DNA from: Angiostrongylus vasorum
Taxonomy: Eukaryota; Nematoda; Chromadorea; Rhabditida; Metastrongylidae
DNA length: 64,000 nucleotides
Direction of reading: 5' to 3'
NCBI GenBank assembly: GCA_018806985.1
Contig: JADANN010000389.1
Coordinates: 1,302,001-1,366,000, forward strand
Shown here: positions 43,480 through 56,379 of the stretch, one piece after another
Numbering within the stretch: position 1 is the stretch's first letter
Layout of the letters: each line of letters begins with the position of its first letter
Notes under the pieces: model-generated
Databases searched by the model: none
Seen by the model: only the letters and a program-made list of their open reading frames with translations
What the model was told of the DNA's origin: nothing
Position numbers and translations under genes: made by a program

Positions 43480-44105
43480 CAACATGATGAATGACTAAGG
43501 TGTAGAGTTGAGCAAAAGGAAACAACCAGCTTGATGAGCTTTCAAGGGCATCGAGGATATGGTGAAGAGAACAAAGAACACCCAACTCGGTGCCCACGTT
43601 TTCGACTCCACACTTCTTCTTGCCTTAACGTATGCGTTAGAAACCTAGTCGCTGCGTAAGCAAGAAGAGAGACCACTCAGCATTTTTGAACGCGCAGTCG
43701 AAAGGGTGATGCTAGGAGTATGCCGTGTCACAAAAGTGGGGGAAGGGATCCGAAGTCCCGACCTGCGTCAGCGACCAAAAATCAAAGCTGCCATTCTATA
43801 TGCCAAACTGTCGAAGATAAGGTGGGCCGAACAAGTAATGCGTATAAATAAAGTTATGAAAACCGATGGACAAGAGCCGTTAGTGACTAGGTTCTTCGGG
43901 GGTTTTAAACATACTATGGGAAGACCACGGAGCCGATTGTCAGCGTTCATGACGAAAACCCTGGAAAAAAGATAAAATGTGCAATGAGTCCATAGAGCGA
44001 GCAGAGCTCACTAGGATACTTTTGCATTCGACGGAGAGAAATGGAAGATTTATTGGCGCCCGTTCCGAGTCACTCGACGATCAACGCAACGACAAGTGAT
44101 AGAGG
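43480..44105 (+). mobile_element. RTE-like LINE 3' fragment
   Basis: 5'-truncated copy. The frame 43706-43975 encodes LGVCRVTKVGEGIRSPDLRQ, RPKIKAAILYAKLSKIRWAE and a decayed PRSRLSAFMTKTLEKR tail. The 3' UTR ends near GACAAGTGATAGAGG, as in the copy at 60020-60130. 5' truncation is usual for LINEs. Confidence 0.75.
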
Positions 44106-44119
44106 TGAATAAACAACAG

Positions 44120-44240
44120 GGGGGAGCGGTAAGCGCAATGGTCATGATACCATCCAGTATGCGCGAAACCCTGGTTCGACCCCACGTCAGACCCACCAAG
44201 TCGTCCACCCTTCTGGAGCGGTGAAATTGCTCTGCGGATG
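44120..44240 (+). mobile_element. tRNA-like SINE head
   Basis: GGGAGCGGTAAGCGCAATGG (A-box-like) and CCTGGTTCGACCCCACG (good B box), followed by GACCCACCAAGTCGTCCACC as in SINE bodies. It sits directly after the LINE 3' end. Not a tRNA gene: no acceptor-stem pairing is evident. Confidence 0.5.
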
Positions 44241-44769
44241 ACATGTTTCACGTTTATTGGATCAGGAATGTGGAACCAAGTGAATGGGAGGTACGCGAAG
44301 GCCGCCTGTAGTATGTTATACCCTATGTCCACTTTTAGAGAGCATAGCGAACTACTCGTGATTATAGCAGATACAGTGTGACGATCTAACCGTGGATATC
44401 CTCACAAAAGGAAAATAAAAAAGGCAAATTACGGTAAGAATAAAGTTTAGCGCAAAGGTTGTGGTGTTAATCTTGCCTCTGAGAGAACGTTGCACACTAG
44501 GCAACTGCGGCCTGATAGGAACTAATTAGGAGCATATAGGTGTCGACGAAGCTATTTGTGGATTAACGGTATGGTATCCAGATGATGCAGGCGATAGTTC
44601 GACATTTCAACAACCCATGTTCAAGAGCCGTGCATGCATATGCACAAATTAAAGTAGACCGATATTTTGTTGGTTAGACTGACAGTTAGGAATTCTTATG
44701 ATAGCTGGACCATGAGTTCCGTCATTTTCACTGAGATGTTGCTCTCGCGGCTCAAAAAACAATACAGTA

Positions 44770-44945
44770 CGGAGCTCATGTAGTGTAGTGGTTAGAGGTG
44801 TGTTGAGATACAAACATGTTTGGTTTGAAGACGATCTGCGCCAGCTCGAGGCCAAATTCGCGTTCACACGTCTACGGCAGCATTGAATGCATGACACATC
44901 TCTAAGGGAAAGATCAAAGCTGAGTGCTTTATCTTTAATTCTTCG
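44770..44945 (+). mobile_element. SINE, S1-related copy
   Basis: Head CATGTAGTGTAGTGGTTAGA with a good A box, a weak B box, a shortened body with GCATTGAATGCATGACACAT and tail GAGTGCTTTATC. Confidence 0.5.
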
Positions 44946-46915
44946 TCATACCAAGGTTTCCTACCAAGGTGGTTGCAGTATTTACATCATTTGACTCCTA
45001 GCCTGGATTCTACATATAGATTTTGAACTATTAAACTTGACAGACCTTGTTGGGATGTGAACCAAGGCTACATAGCACAAAGTGACAGAAGAGAAAAGCC
45101 GCTACCCAAAGAAAAAAAAGAACGTGAGCCATTTAGACATACATGGAATATTATTAAATAAGTAGTGATTTATCTACCCGGACTTAAAACAAAAGTTTTG
45201 CAAAAAAAAATCCTTAGTTAGAAATGGTACCAGTGTGATACCTCTTGTAGAACAAACGGCTTCGATAGAGTACAGCGATGGATTGAAAATTGGTGATGAG
45301 ACTCTGCAGTAGCGTCGAAAACAAGGGGACAAAAAGATAAAACCTTTGACCTTAACCAATTACTGAGGGATGAGCCGTGCACTCGACTTTATGTAGGCAT
45401 AACTGGTCTATACAAAGCAGAAGGCCTACCGATGTATTAAATCAGTGTTGCTGTGTTCCTGGACAAGTCTGGCAGTAATTAGCCGATTCTGAAGAGATGA
45501 AAACCCAGCAAGACATCTCTAAATACTATGCTATACCCGTTCGAAAACACAAGGGAAAAGGAAAAAAGGAGGATATGGAAGATCAGGAGAGATTTCTCCA
45601 GTGAGAACTTAGATGATAAATGGATAGACGTCAGCATAAGCTAGTCAAATCTCATCTCGCAATTGAAGCGCTATAGTAATTTTCTGGTCTAAAAAACAAT
45701 ACTATGCTAAAATTCGCTGAAATGTCACATCGTTTGCAAACAGTTGATTGGCGAAATCTGAATTAGATATGAATTCTCAGGAACAACATTTCTCATCTTT
45801 AAAGGGAGGATAACAGTTCTGAGTAAACGTTTTTTCAGGCTGACTTCCTTATCTAAAAATTTCACTCACGTCGCTCTAGCGCTTTCGGGAAGGAGATTCG
45901 AAGGATATTTCAGGAGGAGCGGCTAAAGTTTATCACCAATTAGAATGTTAGTCAGGAATCGAAAGCGTTATACCGAGGAATTAGGGGTGGCATAATGTCG
46001 AGTGAACAAAAAATAGAATACAATGGTTCTTCTTTCGAAGTCGGAAATCTGACTTCTCTTGACGCACAATTCTAGTTTTTCATCAATTTCTTCGATTCTA
46101 TCAGGTTATGTTTATCACCAGCCGATACCTTAGTAGAAGAAACACAACAGATAACGAGAATTCTCTCTGACATTTCAAAGATGTGTAGAAAAAACAAGGT
46201 GTTTTTAGCACGTTCAGCGTTTCTTGTTCCTTTTTCTTAAACATTTAAGCTACCTAGAGCCGTTTTCGGGGTTTTCAAGTGAGAAATGGCTAAACTAAAT
46301 ACGTAGATGGGGTCTTTTACGTTCCTAGAATATTTCATGTATATGGGCTACTGGTTTTTAATTAGAAATCTGTTAGATAGTAGGTGATGTTCGTAAAAGA
46401 CTCCGTGGTGGACCAAAACTGCTCAAACAGAAATTTATGTGGTGACTGGAGACCAGTAAGGGAGAGTGCAATGTCAACATGGCAAGCTGTTAAGACCACC
46501 GACAAAACAGCATAATACGAGAGGGTTTGAATAGATGAGTTGTTCGGCAGCAATAACTACCACCTACACTTTCGATGCCAATATTTATTATTTCAAAGTG
46601 AAATTTTTTAGTTAATCAACGTCAGGTCCGTTTAATGAAGTGGGATACGTTATGAACATGAATGAGATCATGCGTGTGTTGTGTGAGGAGAGTATGAAAT
46701 CGATCAAGGGATTCCTTCAGAAAAATGCTTCTCCTGAATCGCTGCAAAAAAGAAAGTCGTGAATTCTCTCGAAACGAAACTTCTTATGTTATCCTAAACA
46801 ATGGATCATCATGATAAAAGGAATGCTGGATATGTTGAACAAAGTGCGTCGGTCTCATGCGTGCACATCGCTAGAAAGTGCATGGCATGTTACTGGATAC
46901 CACTTTAAGTAACTC
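44946..46915. other. Intergenic, one decayed SINE
   Basis: A minus-strand S1 remnant lies at about 45365-45510 (GAGGGATGAGCCGTGCACTC ... GGACAAGTCTGGCAG). A minus-strand frame at 46362-46553 has a hydrophobic start but no splice context or similarity. Nothing else was recognised. Confidence 0.4.
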
Positions 46916-46992
46916 TACTCTGAAGAAGGCGATACTGCCTAAACGTTAGCTACTGCTGTGTTGTGTGTTTTTGCACGGAAGCAAACGTATAC
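46916..46992 (+). mobile_element. Penelope 3' terminus fragment
   Basis: CTGAAGAAGGCGATACTGCC, AAACGTTAGCTACTGCTGTG and TTTTTGCACGGAAGCAAACG match the 3' end of copy 1 (26070-26140). Solo end without coding sequence. Confidence 0.7.
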
Positions 46993-47069
46993 TAGCATTT
47001 ATAACTATACTCCATTTCCGCAATGGAAGAGCTGGACACACTATACACTCTATGGGCTTAGCTCTAAAG

Positions 47070-47345
47070 CTAAAAAGCTCTCAGCGTTGATCAATTCCTG
47101 AGGGATGCGCCATCGACTCGACTTCACTAAGCATCGTTTGGAGGTGATTGGATGCATATCTGGCCTTTACAATGACTCGCGGAGGCCTACCGTATCGAGC
47201 CAGTGCTGCCATCTTCCCAGGCAAGTCTGGTACCAATTTGCCGACCCCGAAGAGATGAAAGGCTTGGTATGCCAGAGGCGCGTGGATCGATTCCATGTGT
47301 GTGTTGCAGGACGCCTTCGACCACTGTGCCACACCCTCTATGGGC
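47070..47345 (-). mobile_element. SINE S1 copy
   Basis: Reverse copy with tail AAGCTCTCAGCG at the left and head (GGGTGTGGCACAGTGGTCGA, read on minus) at the right end. B-box-like GGAATCGATCCACGCGCC. Confidence 0.75.
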
Positions 47346-48750
47346 ATAATTGGCCTTAATGAAAAAGAAGCGTGAGTCATCCATGAGTATATCCTGTGAC
47401 GGAAAGCTTAAAATAAAGAGCCTCATGCGAGAATTGTGATGCATGCGGAGCACACTGGGCTCTCTGGCAAGCGCCCGTAATGGAAGGAGACTACTGGTGC
47501 CTACTCGAGTTATTCATGAACTCACAGGTGACACAGACGAGTCATTTTAATTATTAATTTGGTTCTTACTTCAATATTTATTACCCAGTTTACTTCGCAA
47601 GATTATGAAATGACTGGGACGATTTGGCGAAATGACCACATTCTTCGTGCAGTGATTGGAAGAGGCATGAAATATATGGAGAGGGAAAGCCACGGCAAGT
47701 GTTTGGCTGTATTTCCACGCACTATACTATTTACAGTAAACGAAAAGCTTCCAGAAACGACTATCTATTAATCTCAGCATTAGTCACAATGAACGTGTTT
47801 TTCAATTACAAGCATTCCACACTACAAATGATTCCACTGATACAATTGTTGTTAGAATGAGTGAGAAAGAGGGAGAGGGAAGCAGAACAAGTGCGGGTAC
47901 TACAGATAATATGCGTCGAGGCAAACCAATACTGAGAGCCGAGTAATCAGCAGATTGGCGGCGCCGGCTCTGACAACCGGCCGGTGCGTAAATTCACATT
48001 GATCTGGCGGCAAATCGGAAAGTAGGATAAAAGATCGGGGGTTATACGCTGCTACTTGAATCCCAGAGTTAGTTCTAAGATATAGAGGATGACAATGGAG
48101 GATTAATGAAGTTCTTAACGTGGAAGTTACATTTACAGCAGCAAAAATTACAGTAACATTTGCTATTACAATGGTCTATTTGAATTTTCAAGCACTTTTG
48201 CCATGAGCTTAAATATCGAAGAAACTCTGTTTTTTCTACTTCCATTAGGCAAACATTTGAAGAGCGGAGACAATCGATAACACTCGTATCAATGAGGAAA
48301 TGAAAAGACGCCGTTATTTGCTTAGTTGAGTTGTTGTTGCGCGAAGCGAAAGTAGCAAAATCGCGTAGTCGGGCCAGTCTTCTAAGAACCTGTCTTCGGC
48401 TCGGTTATATTACAACGATCTGACACAGACTGGCCCATCTCTGGCACGACTGTCACCATCCGAGACATCGCTGTGCGCAGAATGTCCAGAACCGTCTTCA
48501 GAATCAGAACTATTCTACTGCTCATGCGCGGTGGGCAAATGAATAAACACAGAAGAAAGGCGGTAAGCCGCACAACCACAACCACAACCGCACATCTTAA
48601 CAAAGGGACTTACTAGAATTGCTTATGAAGCAGCATCATTTGAGAAACCTGACCACTCACTTTCACATCTCTTACTACAACACTCAAATAGTTAACGCCG
48701 TTCTTCACATGTAAATACGCATTCCATAGAGTGTTCTAATGACAGCCTGC
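47346..48750. other. Intergenic, LINE tail piece
   Basis: About 47440-47530 matches LINE 3' UTR text (GCGGAGCACACTGGGCTCTC). The plus frame 47559-47771 and minus frame 48382-48603 have no recognisable features. Confidence 0.4.
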
Positions 48751-48754
48751 TTGT

Positions 48755-48834
48755 TATTATTATTATTACTAATTACCATTACTATTATTGCTATCATTAT
48801 TAGTACTATTATTATCATTATCATTATTTTAATG
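48755..48834. repeat. ATT microsatellite
   Basis: Imperfect ATT/ATC run directly before an inverted SINE S2 dimer. Confidence 0.85.
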
Positions 48835-48837
48835 ATG

Positions 48838-49275
48838 CTGAGATATTTGCAAAACTCCGGGCCGCAGGTGTCTACGGTGGGGAACGAACGCGCTATTGTC
48901 CTTTCCGGGGAGTAGCGCACTCACCACCACACCATGCGGGTCCTTCGTTTCGCTTGTCTCTCAGCTAGTTCTAATTATGATTACAACTATAGCCTCAGCT
49001 TAACGGGGTTCAATGCCGTTTTGGACTCCCCGGATCAATCCCGCTGACGGGTGATTGCTGATGGCAAAAGATCAATAGAACTAGCTGAGAGACAGGCGAA
49101 ACGAAGGACCTGCATGGTGTGGTGGTGAACGCGTTACTGCCCGGAAAGGACAATAGCGCGTTCGTTCCCCTACCGCAGACACCTGCGGTCCGGAGTTTTG
49201 TAAATATCTCAGCATCATTAAAGTTGTATTCCGCAATACATACACTGCAGTTAAAAGGAATAGGCAGTAAATAAT
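48838..49275. mobile_element. Head-to-head inverted dimer of SINE S2
   Basis: The left arm (48838-48975, minus) and right arm (49085-49275, plus) each have TGGTGTGGTGGTGAACGCG-type A box, GCGCGTTCGTTCCCC B box and AAATATCTCAGCA. The right arm ends in the AGGCAGTAAATAAT tail. ATT-rich simple repeats flank both sides. Confidence 0.8.
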
Positions 49276-49469
49276 AAGTTAAAAATTATCATTATTATTA
49301 TTATTTCTTTTTGGTGATGCTGAGATATCATGAGTGACACTCTGCGTGATTGAAAGCACGTACAGACGGAACAATGCATGATGCTTGATGCTTAATGCAA
49401 GGCACTGATTATTGAGTAATATTTATTTATTTATTATTTTAGAGTATTTATTGTGAAATATAACTTTAT

Positions 49470-49665
49470 ACGAAATAGCTGAGAGAGAGGTGAAACGAAG
49501 GACCCTCATGGTGTGGTAGTGAACGCGTTACTGCCCGGAGAGGACAATAGCGCGTTCGTTACCCACTGCAGACACCTGCGGTCCGGAGTTTTCCAAATAT
49601 CTCAGCATCATCAGAGTTATATTTCGCAATAAATACCCTGCCGTTAAAAAGAGTAGGCAGTAAAT
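49470..49665 (+). mobile_element. SINE S2 single copy
   Basis: GAGAGAGGTGAAACGAAGGA, CATGGTGTGGTAGTGAACGC (A box), GCGCGTTCGTTACCCACTGC (B box), AAATATCTCAGCATCATCAG, tail AGGCAGTAAATAATAAG. It is the cleanest monomer and defines the unit at roughly 195 bp. Confidence 0.8.
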
Positions 49666-49675
49666 AATAAGTTAA

Positions 49676-49687
49676 AATTATTATTAC

Positions 49688-49727
<40 letters not shown>

Positions 49728-49835
49728 GGTGTTATTACTGGTGTCACTGGTGTTACTATTGTTGTTAGTATAGCTATCGTCATTATGAATACTACTATAG
49801 TAATCGTAATAATATTATCATCAGTAAAAGCACCT
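49676..49835. repeat. TTA microsatellite, long
   Basis: About 14 near-perfect ATT units (49680-49728), then GTT/ACT/ATA variants to about 49830, immediately after the SINE tail. Confidence 0.9.
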
Positions 49836-50535
49836 ACAAGATTGCTGAGAAATGAGCAAAGCTTGAGAGCTCGGCTGGTCTTCGAACCTACAATTATCCT
49901 TACTATTCTTTCCTTCTTTTCTTGTTATTCTTAGTGTTGGGTTCTACATTTTGCTTGGGCGGTCGGTCATTTTTTTCATCCCTACTTTCATTTTTGATTT
50001 CAGTCTTAATATTTTAAGGGGGTCAACTATTAGGAAGATCAATTCTTCAGATTGATGGTGAAAATATGAAAACGCCCTTGCGAGGTTAAGTCGGGAATCC
50101 AGGGAAGACCAAATTGCACAATAGGCCAGCTCCACACACCAGAATTACCATTAAATTTTTTTGCATGACACTGCTAATTTTTTTTTGTCTTTAAGGCGAC
50201 ATACTACTCACGGATGCTATGCAGTGAATGGTGCGTTTAGTTTCTCCAGCTCACTCGATGTAGTCGACTTAATGAAAACGACTCTGAACCGCTTGTGATA
50301 TAAATTTCGTGTCACAGGATTGCGGCTATGGCCGAAACGGTGTGTCGAATATAACTGCCTACATATGAGCGTACCCTCCCACGCACGTGTGTATATGAAC
50401 CTTCACTAAAAATACATGAGAAAATAGATGAGAAGAGACACAATACACACAATTGGTTGGACCGCTTTTGTGCGGGCCCCTATCAAAACTTTCATTCTTT
50501 TTCTATCTCTGGCAATCGTCGTCCATGGTGGTTGT
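49836..50535. other. Intergenic, nothing recognised
   Basis: No gene or shared repeat apart from short text (CACTCGATGTAGTCGACTTA...GACTCTGAACCGCTTGTGAT, 50250-50300) that recurs near 54165-54215. Confidence 0.4.
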
Positions 50536-50539
50536 TTGC

Positions 50540-53065
50540 TCGAAAATGGTGACATCAGCGATGCCCCTTCCGTATCTCAGAAATCGGGGCCGTCTTTGAG
50601 TCCAGATGGTTGATATTAGCCACGAACACGTCCGACCATCGGTTGGGTGGTTTTCCAGGAGGATGCTTTCATTCTCTTGGAGTCCACAACAGTGTTCTTT
50701 TCATCCATCAGTCTTCTGCTCCTCTTACTATGTGACCAGTCCACCCCTGTTTCGCTGTTGATGTATATTCTCCCGATTCCCCAAGATGGGATAGATTTCG
50801 AAGATATGAGTTGCACATCCCAGCTAGATGTGACTATCGGTTTTATTTCAGAAGACATTGTTAAAGCACTCTGTGGGTGGTGCGCAGTATTCTTGACGTG
50901 GTTAAGGAATCAGCCAACGTCTCTGGTGGATAATACAGCACTAGGAGGACTGTGGAATCGAAGAGGTGAGCGCGGAGTTTTGGGTCCACCAGTTAGTTAG
51001 CGGGGGCGCGTATGGCCCACCAAGCCTTCCATCCCTCTGGGATCGGCAAATTGGCACTAGACTTGTCAGGAAGGATAGCAGCACTGGCTCGATACATCGG
51101 TCGGCCACCGCGAGTTATTGTCAAGGCCAGATATGCATTCAATCATCCCTAATGATCCTTAATGAAGTCGAATGCATGGCACATCCCTCAAAGATTGATC
51201 AACGCCGACAGCTTTATCCTTTTAGCTCTAGTTAGTTAGCGGCTTCTTTGATTAGCCAGAACATGGCCTGTACTGCTTTTCTTCTTCTTTCTAATTCCTC
51301 GTTCACGTTGTTCTCCATGTTAATTGAGGGTCCAAGGTACCCGTGCGAGGTGGTTCCTGCAATCAGAGAACCATGCAGTTCGATCTGTTCACTTTTGCAA
51401 CGTAGCTTCTTCATGAACTGGGTCTTCTTCATATTTATGCACTGTCCTATTTTTTTTCACGCTTCGTTGAGTTCATTGAGCATCGCCTCTGCTTCACTGG
51501 TATTCGTCGAAAAGACGATGGTGTCATCCGCGAAACGAAGATTTGACGGTTTTCCATCAATACGTATGCCCTTCTTGTTCTATTCGAGTAAATTAGTTAT
51601 CCACTGCAATGCCGCAGCTTTTTGCGACAATGTCTCGCCTTGTAGAATCCCTTTTTCTATTGATATCGTGTGCGGTCGATGAAAAAGCTGCATAATTGTG
51701 CTGCAGTTCCAATAAGAGTCTGCTAGTGTTTGTATATAGTATGGGTCCACTCCTTGGTCAACGAACGCTGATAGGATTGCATTCGTTTCAACGCTGTCAG
51801 ACGCTTTCTCGTGGTCGATTATGGTTAGTGCAAGAGACAGATGGGACTCCTGATAGAATTCAGAGGAAAATATTTGTATGGAATCCTTCCGCTATCGATT
51901 CCATACCATGGCGAGATGCAGTGATAGCCCCATCTTCGTTCATCAAGGTGGATAACAGAGCATTATAGGTGCAGAGATCCCGAGGGAATTTCTTCAAAGT
52001 GGATCGTTTTTGAGCTGCTTTCAATTACCTTTTTGTGCCTGTACAGATGTAAATTCTTCTACAGCTGGCACTGATTAGCTGTCGTGCTATGCGCAAGTAG
52101 GATCAAGCTTCAGTGTCCTTTTCTTTCCGAGCAACTCCTTAGTGGTAATGGAAATGTGGTCTGAATTTTTTATTTGAAAAAAATGAGGCGAATTCGATAG
52201 AAGTTCCAAGTGTTCCGGCAAGCAGCGTGCAGTCTTCCATCGGGTCTTCGTTTATCTGTTAGTCATATCAGTAGAGAATTTGTTGAAAATATCCTGCTCA
52301 TACACGATTTGTTCAATTCTTCTTGGACGATGACCGGAGTTCTTTTCCAGCTTGTGGTGAGATTCAGTACAGAAATCAGATACCTCTGGGGGTGTCAAAG
52401 AGGCACAATTTTCTGTTCCTGAGAATATGATCGATCTTGTCATGATTCACGCCGTTAGGAGACTTGTGCATCTGCGATTTTCTCCCTTCCGGAAAAAATA
52501 AACTCACGTTGAAGAGACGTGCTGCGAATAGGATTCCTACAAAACGGATTCCACTTTCATTTCATTCTTTTGTTTCGAAATGCCCTACCGTTTAATCATT
52601 TTTGTTGGTCGTCCCTAATCTGGTGCTGAAGCCTCCGACAACAAATTTGTAGAAAAGCTTCTCACTGTGAATCGCTCCCTCCAACTGGTTGTGGAAGGCG
52701 TCTAGTTCGCTCTAATCAGCGGTAGAAATTGTTGAATACCAGTTGATGATAGTGACTTTCTTTTTGAGGCACATGTTGAAGACGAAGAATGGCCAAGCAC
52801 AGTGAAAGGATTTCGTATTAGTGACTAAATGGAAAAAGATGGGTGTGCGATAAAGCCAACGCTTCCCACATTTCATAATGGAAATCTTCCCCATGAATGA
52901 CATGGGTTCCGTTATCAAATATGTCGGTCTTCTCGCTTTTCGTCTCTTGCAAGGCGATCAGATGGAACTGGATACGATCATCAGCCTCAAGAAGAGCGTA
53001 ATCCTCGGCTTCTGAAGAGATTGTTCTGGCATTATAGGCGCACAGCAAGAAACATTCTCCATGGC
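50540..53065 (-). mobile_element. RTE-like LINE, second lineage, decayed
   Basis: Minus strand. Endonuclease start at 53048-52818 (NARTISSEAEDYALLEADDR, FHLIALQETKSEKTDIF). The reverse transcriptase catalytic FADDTIVFS is at about 51505-51533, then KKTQFMKKLRCKSEQIELHG (51432-51232) and a C-terminal RWSDVFVANINHL near 50580-50650. Protein text differs from the other LINE copies. An S1 SINE interrupts it at 51000-51230. Frames are broken throughout. Confidence 0.75.
51000..51230 (+). mobile_element. SINE S1 nested in LINE
   Basis: 5'-truncated S1: CCACCAAGCCTTCCATCCCT, GGCTCGATACATCGGTCGGC, GCATGGCACATCCCTCAAAG and tail AGCTTTATCC. It splits the minus-strand LINE and is therefore younger than it. 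Confidence 0.75.
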
Positions 53066-53204
53066 GTGTCGTGGACGTGCTCGTTTGGTTCGTTTACAGT
53101 GACGTCCTGTGTAACCCGAGATTCGATCGTCTGTCACCGGTTTTCTCACTGCCCGACATCATGGACGGCAGAGTCCAGTGTGCGGGTACTGAGACCGAAA
53201 TTCT

Positions 53205-53470
53205 GCTGCTTTAGCCGCTGTGGTTTCTTGGAGTCCCGAGTTCAGCCTACGTGAAGACTTACTCAGGATGTCATCATCTCGGCAGGCGCCGCCCTTGTGG
53301 ATCATAGGGAGATTTGCCACCAAGAGACCAGATTACGGTATGAGACTCGCACCCGCCACCATGCTCGAACCAGACAGCCACCATTGGTGACGACTGTGAG
53401 GCAAGGAAACGAATGGAAAATGTGCTGGGGTCTGCACAACTCGTGCACAGGGGCTGCCCAAGTAAGCATG
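53205..53470 (+). mobile_element. Family A repeat, degenerate
   Basis: GTGGTTTCTTGGAGTCCCGA and CCCTTGTGGATCATAGGGAG identify the middle of family A. The right part (53390-53450) instead matches the SINE S3 tail (GTGCTGGGGTCTGCAC), suggesting a chimaera or nested insertion. Confidence 0.5.
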
Positions 53471-54355
53471 TAGTATTACTACTTCTATTAAAATAGCGAT
53501 AATTACTAACCTTATTGGTCTTATTAAACTGATGACCGTATTATTGCTAGAACGTCGGCTTTATACTCATGGTGTTGACAACTGTACTTAAAATGCGCTC
53601 GAATTATGTTTCAATGCTTGTTATCGGAAAGTGAACTTCGACTTATGATAAGGCGTCGGTCAGTTATCGATTAGGATTGGTTTGGGATGGTCGTACTCAT
53701 ACTGGACAGAAAAAAGGAAACAAAAAACAAGCCATGTGATCATTCCAACAGTTTAAGCCGGATAGTAGATGGATGGATGTTAAAAAACGCAGACTTGTTT
53801 GTCAGGAAAGAGCTAAAGTTATCACCGCGCTCTCTGCAAGAAAACTACTTCGCCATATTCATATTAGATCTATCCAATACTTAAATGTAGGAGATTTGCC
53901 ACTATGGTTACCCACTTTTTATGCTGCAGTCAGCAAATTGAAATTAGCAGATAGCAAAATCAAGTAGAAAATGAAGTGAAAGCACAAGAAAAATTGAATA
54001 AAACCCCCGTGTAACACCTGATACTCCGTGAATAATCGGGTTATTAGAAGGAGAATAGATGAGTCAGCATTCGCCCTGTCCGCGTGCTCAAAGTTCTCCG
54101 TTCATTCGAGGAACACCAGTAGCATCGGATTTTTTTGGAGGTCCCTCTAGTTCCTCGAACTCTCTTAATGTAGCCGATTTGCTGAAGACGACTTCAAATC
54201 GCTTGTGATATTACTTCCGCGTCCTAGGATTGCGACTATGCCCGAAGTGATATGCCAAATACAAGTGCTTACATTTGAGCATACCGACTCGCGTATCTAC
54301 GAATTCTCTAAGAGACGTGGGAAAATAAGTAAAAATAGATAGAAATAGAAAATAA
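53471..54355. other. Intergenic, one unassigned ORF pair
   Basis: Overlapping plus frames at 53687-53967. The one at 53773-53967 (MDVKKRRLVCQERAKV ... LPLWLPTFYAAVSKLK) looks protein-like but has no known motif or convincing splice sites. Confidence 0.25.
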
Positions 54356-54359
54356 CTCT

Positions 54360-54510
54360 TACAACAGTTCAACAATAGGGTAGACTTTGGCCAGGCTGTC
54401 CTCGGGATTCCAGGGAACCACAATGGCTTAACCAGCAAATCTCCGAAAAAATGGTGATTATGCTGGGCCCGCACAACTAGTGAGGACGGGCCGTTCAAGT
54501 ATCAAGTAAT
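54360..54510 (-). mobile_element. Family A repeat, head half
   Basis: Reverse partial copy: CTTTGGCCAGGCTGTCCTCG, CCAGGGAACCACAATGGCTT, GGACGGGCCGTTCAAGTATC. Truncated at the core. Confidence 0.7.
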
Positions 54511-54589
54511 TACAGTTCAACAACGGTAGTTCACATGAGTTAAATAACGTGTTGAAATAAACATGGCTGATTATTCATTCATAAGATTA

Positions 54590-54780
54590 GCTTTCGAATC
54601 TTACGCGAATCACAGCACTTCATTCATTCGGCTTGTTCTCCTTCAGCCGCCACCCATGATGGTCTTTGGACTTGCGTGTTTGTTCGGCTGCCACTTCAAC
54701 TGTTTGTCTTCGTCACCAATGTCATTGAATGATGATCAAGTTCAGTCTTCCTAAAGTCCTAGGACAGCTCTGCTAAAGCG
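54590..54780 (+). repeat. Dispersed repeat family F
   Basis: Shares CACCCATGATGGTCTTTGGA-like, TGTCATTGAATGATGATC and AGTCCTAGGACAGC text with 300-430 and 61435-61620. Non-coding and of unknown class. Confidence 0.5.
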
Positions 54781-56379
54781 TTTCCGGCTCACTATCACAG
54801 GCAGCAAAGAGCCCTTTGTGGATTAGAAGAAGTTTTACTAAACAAGTGTAGTAACAATCTATTGAGCTTTAAGAGGCTTGCTTGAAATGGAGCAAGATCA
54901 AACCACGAGTATTAGATTTGTAGCCGCTACATTAGGATAGATCTGGATATGAAGTGTACAACGCATTGAGATTTAGCAATATGGGACATTTGTTCTCCAG
55001 TTTGTTGAGGGGTTCAGTGTCAATTTCAGTCCGTCAGGTTTCGCTTTTACTGCTGAAATGTCCGAGAGCTTTTTTCGAAGGCAAAAGAAAAACAGACTGG
55101 AAAAAACAAAAGCAGCACACTGCGATGTGATATGGTATCGCGTTCGTTCTCATAACAACCTGTGATAGTCAGCCAGCCGCAGTCTTCAACTAAATAACGA
55201 AGCACTGTGTTCCTAGCAACAAATTATAGAGACAGCGCGAAGTGTGCTGACCTTATACCTCAAATACCTAGTTGGTTCGAGTAAACATACGAAATGATCG
55301 AACCTGCTTGGAAATGCGACACGGAAGCGCTGTGACCAAAACACGTGCTAAATTAGAAATTTCGAAAATGTGCAACCCCGGAATATTCGAAGACTGAATG
55401 AAAGTTTCGACATTTGAATTGACTTTACTAGGCAGTCCTCTATGAAACGCGGTAACATCGTTTTCAATCTCTCTGCATTTTTGTCACGAAGAAAGGAGGA
55501 CGAAGAGCAACTTTCTTTTCAAATTTTTCGTTGATGCATTAATCCACTTATCAGCAGCTATCGTGAGATGCTTTAGACTTTCTGCGACTCCTTATTTGAC
55601 ACTTAGTAGTTTGCCAAATTCAATCTCTGTTAGTTAGTCAGTTTGCTGAACTTCACCTCTTGAACAGTCGATGTAGATCCAAGAATTGGTCACAACTCAC
55701 GCCTGTCACTCTTACCCCTAATAATTGAGCGCCCAGCCAATTCTCTTTTTATTTCTCCCCATAATACGACGTTTTCAAACATTTTGTTAAAAAATTATGA
55801 TTTTTATTTTCTACTTGTTTTCCAAGTTCTTTTGTACAATCTTCCATAATTTTTTGGAACATTTCGCTTCCCGCGCTTAATGGAAAACTCATTTCCTGGT
55901 TGCTCTCGCAACACACGTTCAATATATTTTTCTACCTTTCACATCTTTTGTATCTACGCATGTTCCACCTCATCTACTCACTCACTCATTTTGGTGAGTA
56001 GAAAAAAAAGAAATCGACAAACGACGAATCGAACTTCATTTTCGATCGAATGATGGTCGGAAGTGACTAGTAAATGGTGGATCGGAAAATGGGGAGAAAG
56101 TGATGCTTAGTTTAACAGTGTGATTTAAGCAAATAATGGTGAACAACGATCCGTGGATTTTTCATATTAGGTCTAGAATGCGCTTAAAACGAGGTGGTTC
56201 GAGGTACTACACTGGATCGGCAATTTACTGTCTTCTTGATTAATAGATAAGAGCTTGGTAATATGATTGCTACAAATAATATGGTAATGTAAAATGGTAC
56301 AATGACATAATTTCCCTCATAGAAGGATTTCTTGACGGTTAATCGCCAGGCAACGTGGCGCGACCGAAGGTTGTGGATG
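54781..56379. other. Intergenic, nothing recognised
   Basis: AT-rich sequence with no long frame, no shared repeat and no RNA candidate that I could identify. Confidence 0.4.

Noticed and set aside
44120..44240. Possible tRNA gene
   Set aside because: A and B boxes are present, but no cloverleaf with paired acceptor stem could be drawn and the body continues as SINE sequence.
50428..50613. Plus-strand frame with a signal-peptide-like hydrophobic stretch
   Set aside because: Its 3' half overlaps the antisense end of a LINE, it has no cysteine pattern or splice context, and the hydrophobic run can arise by chance.
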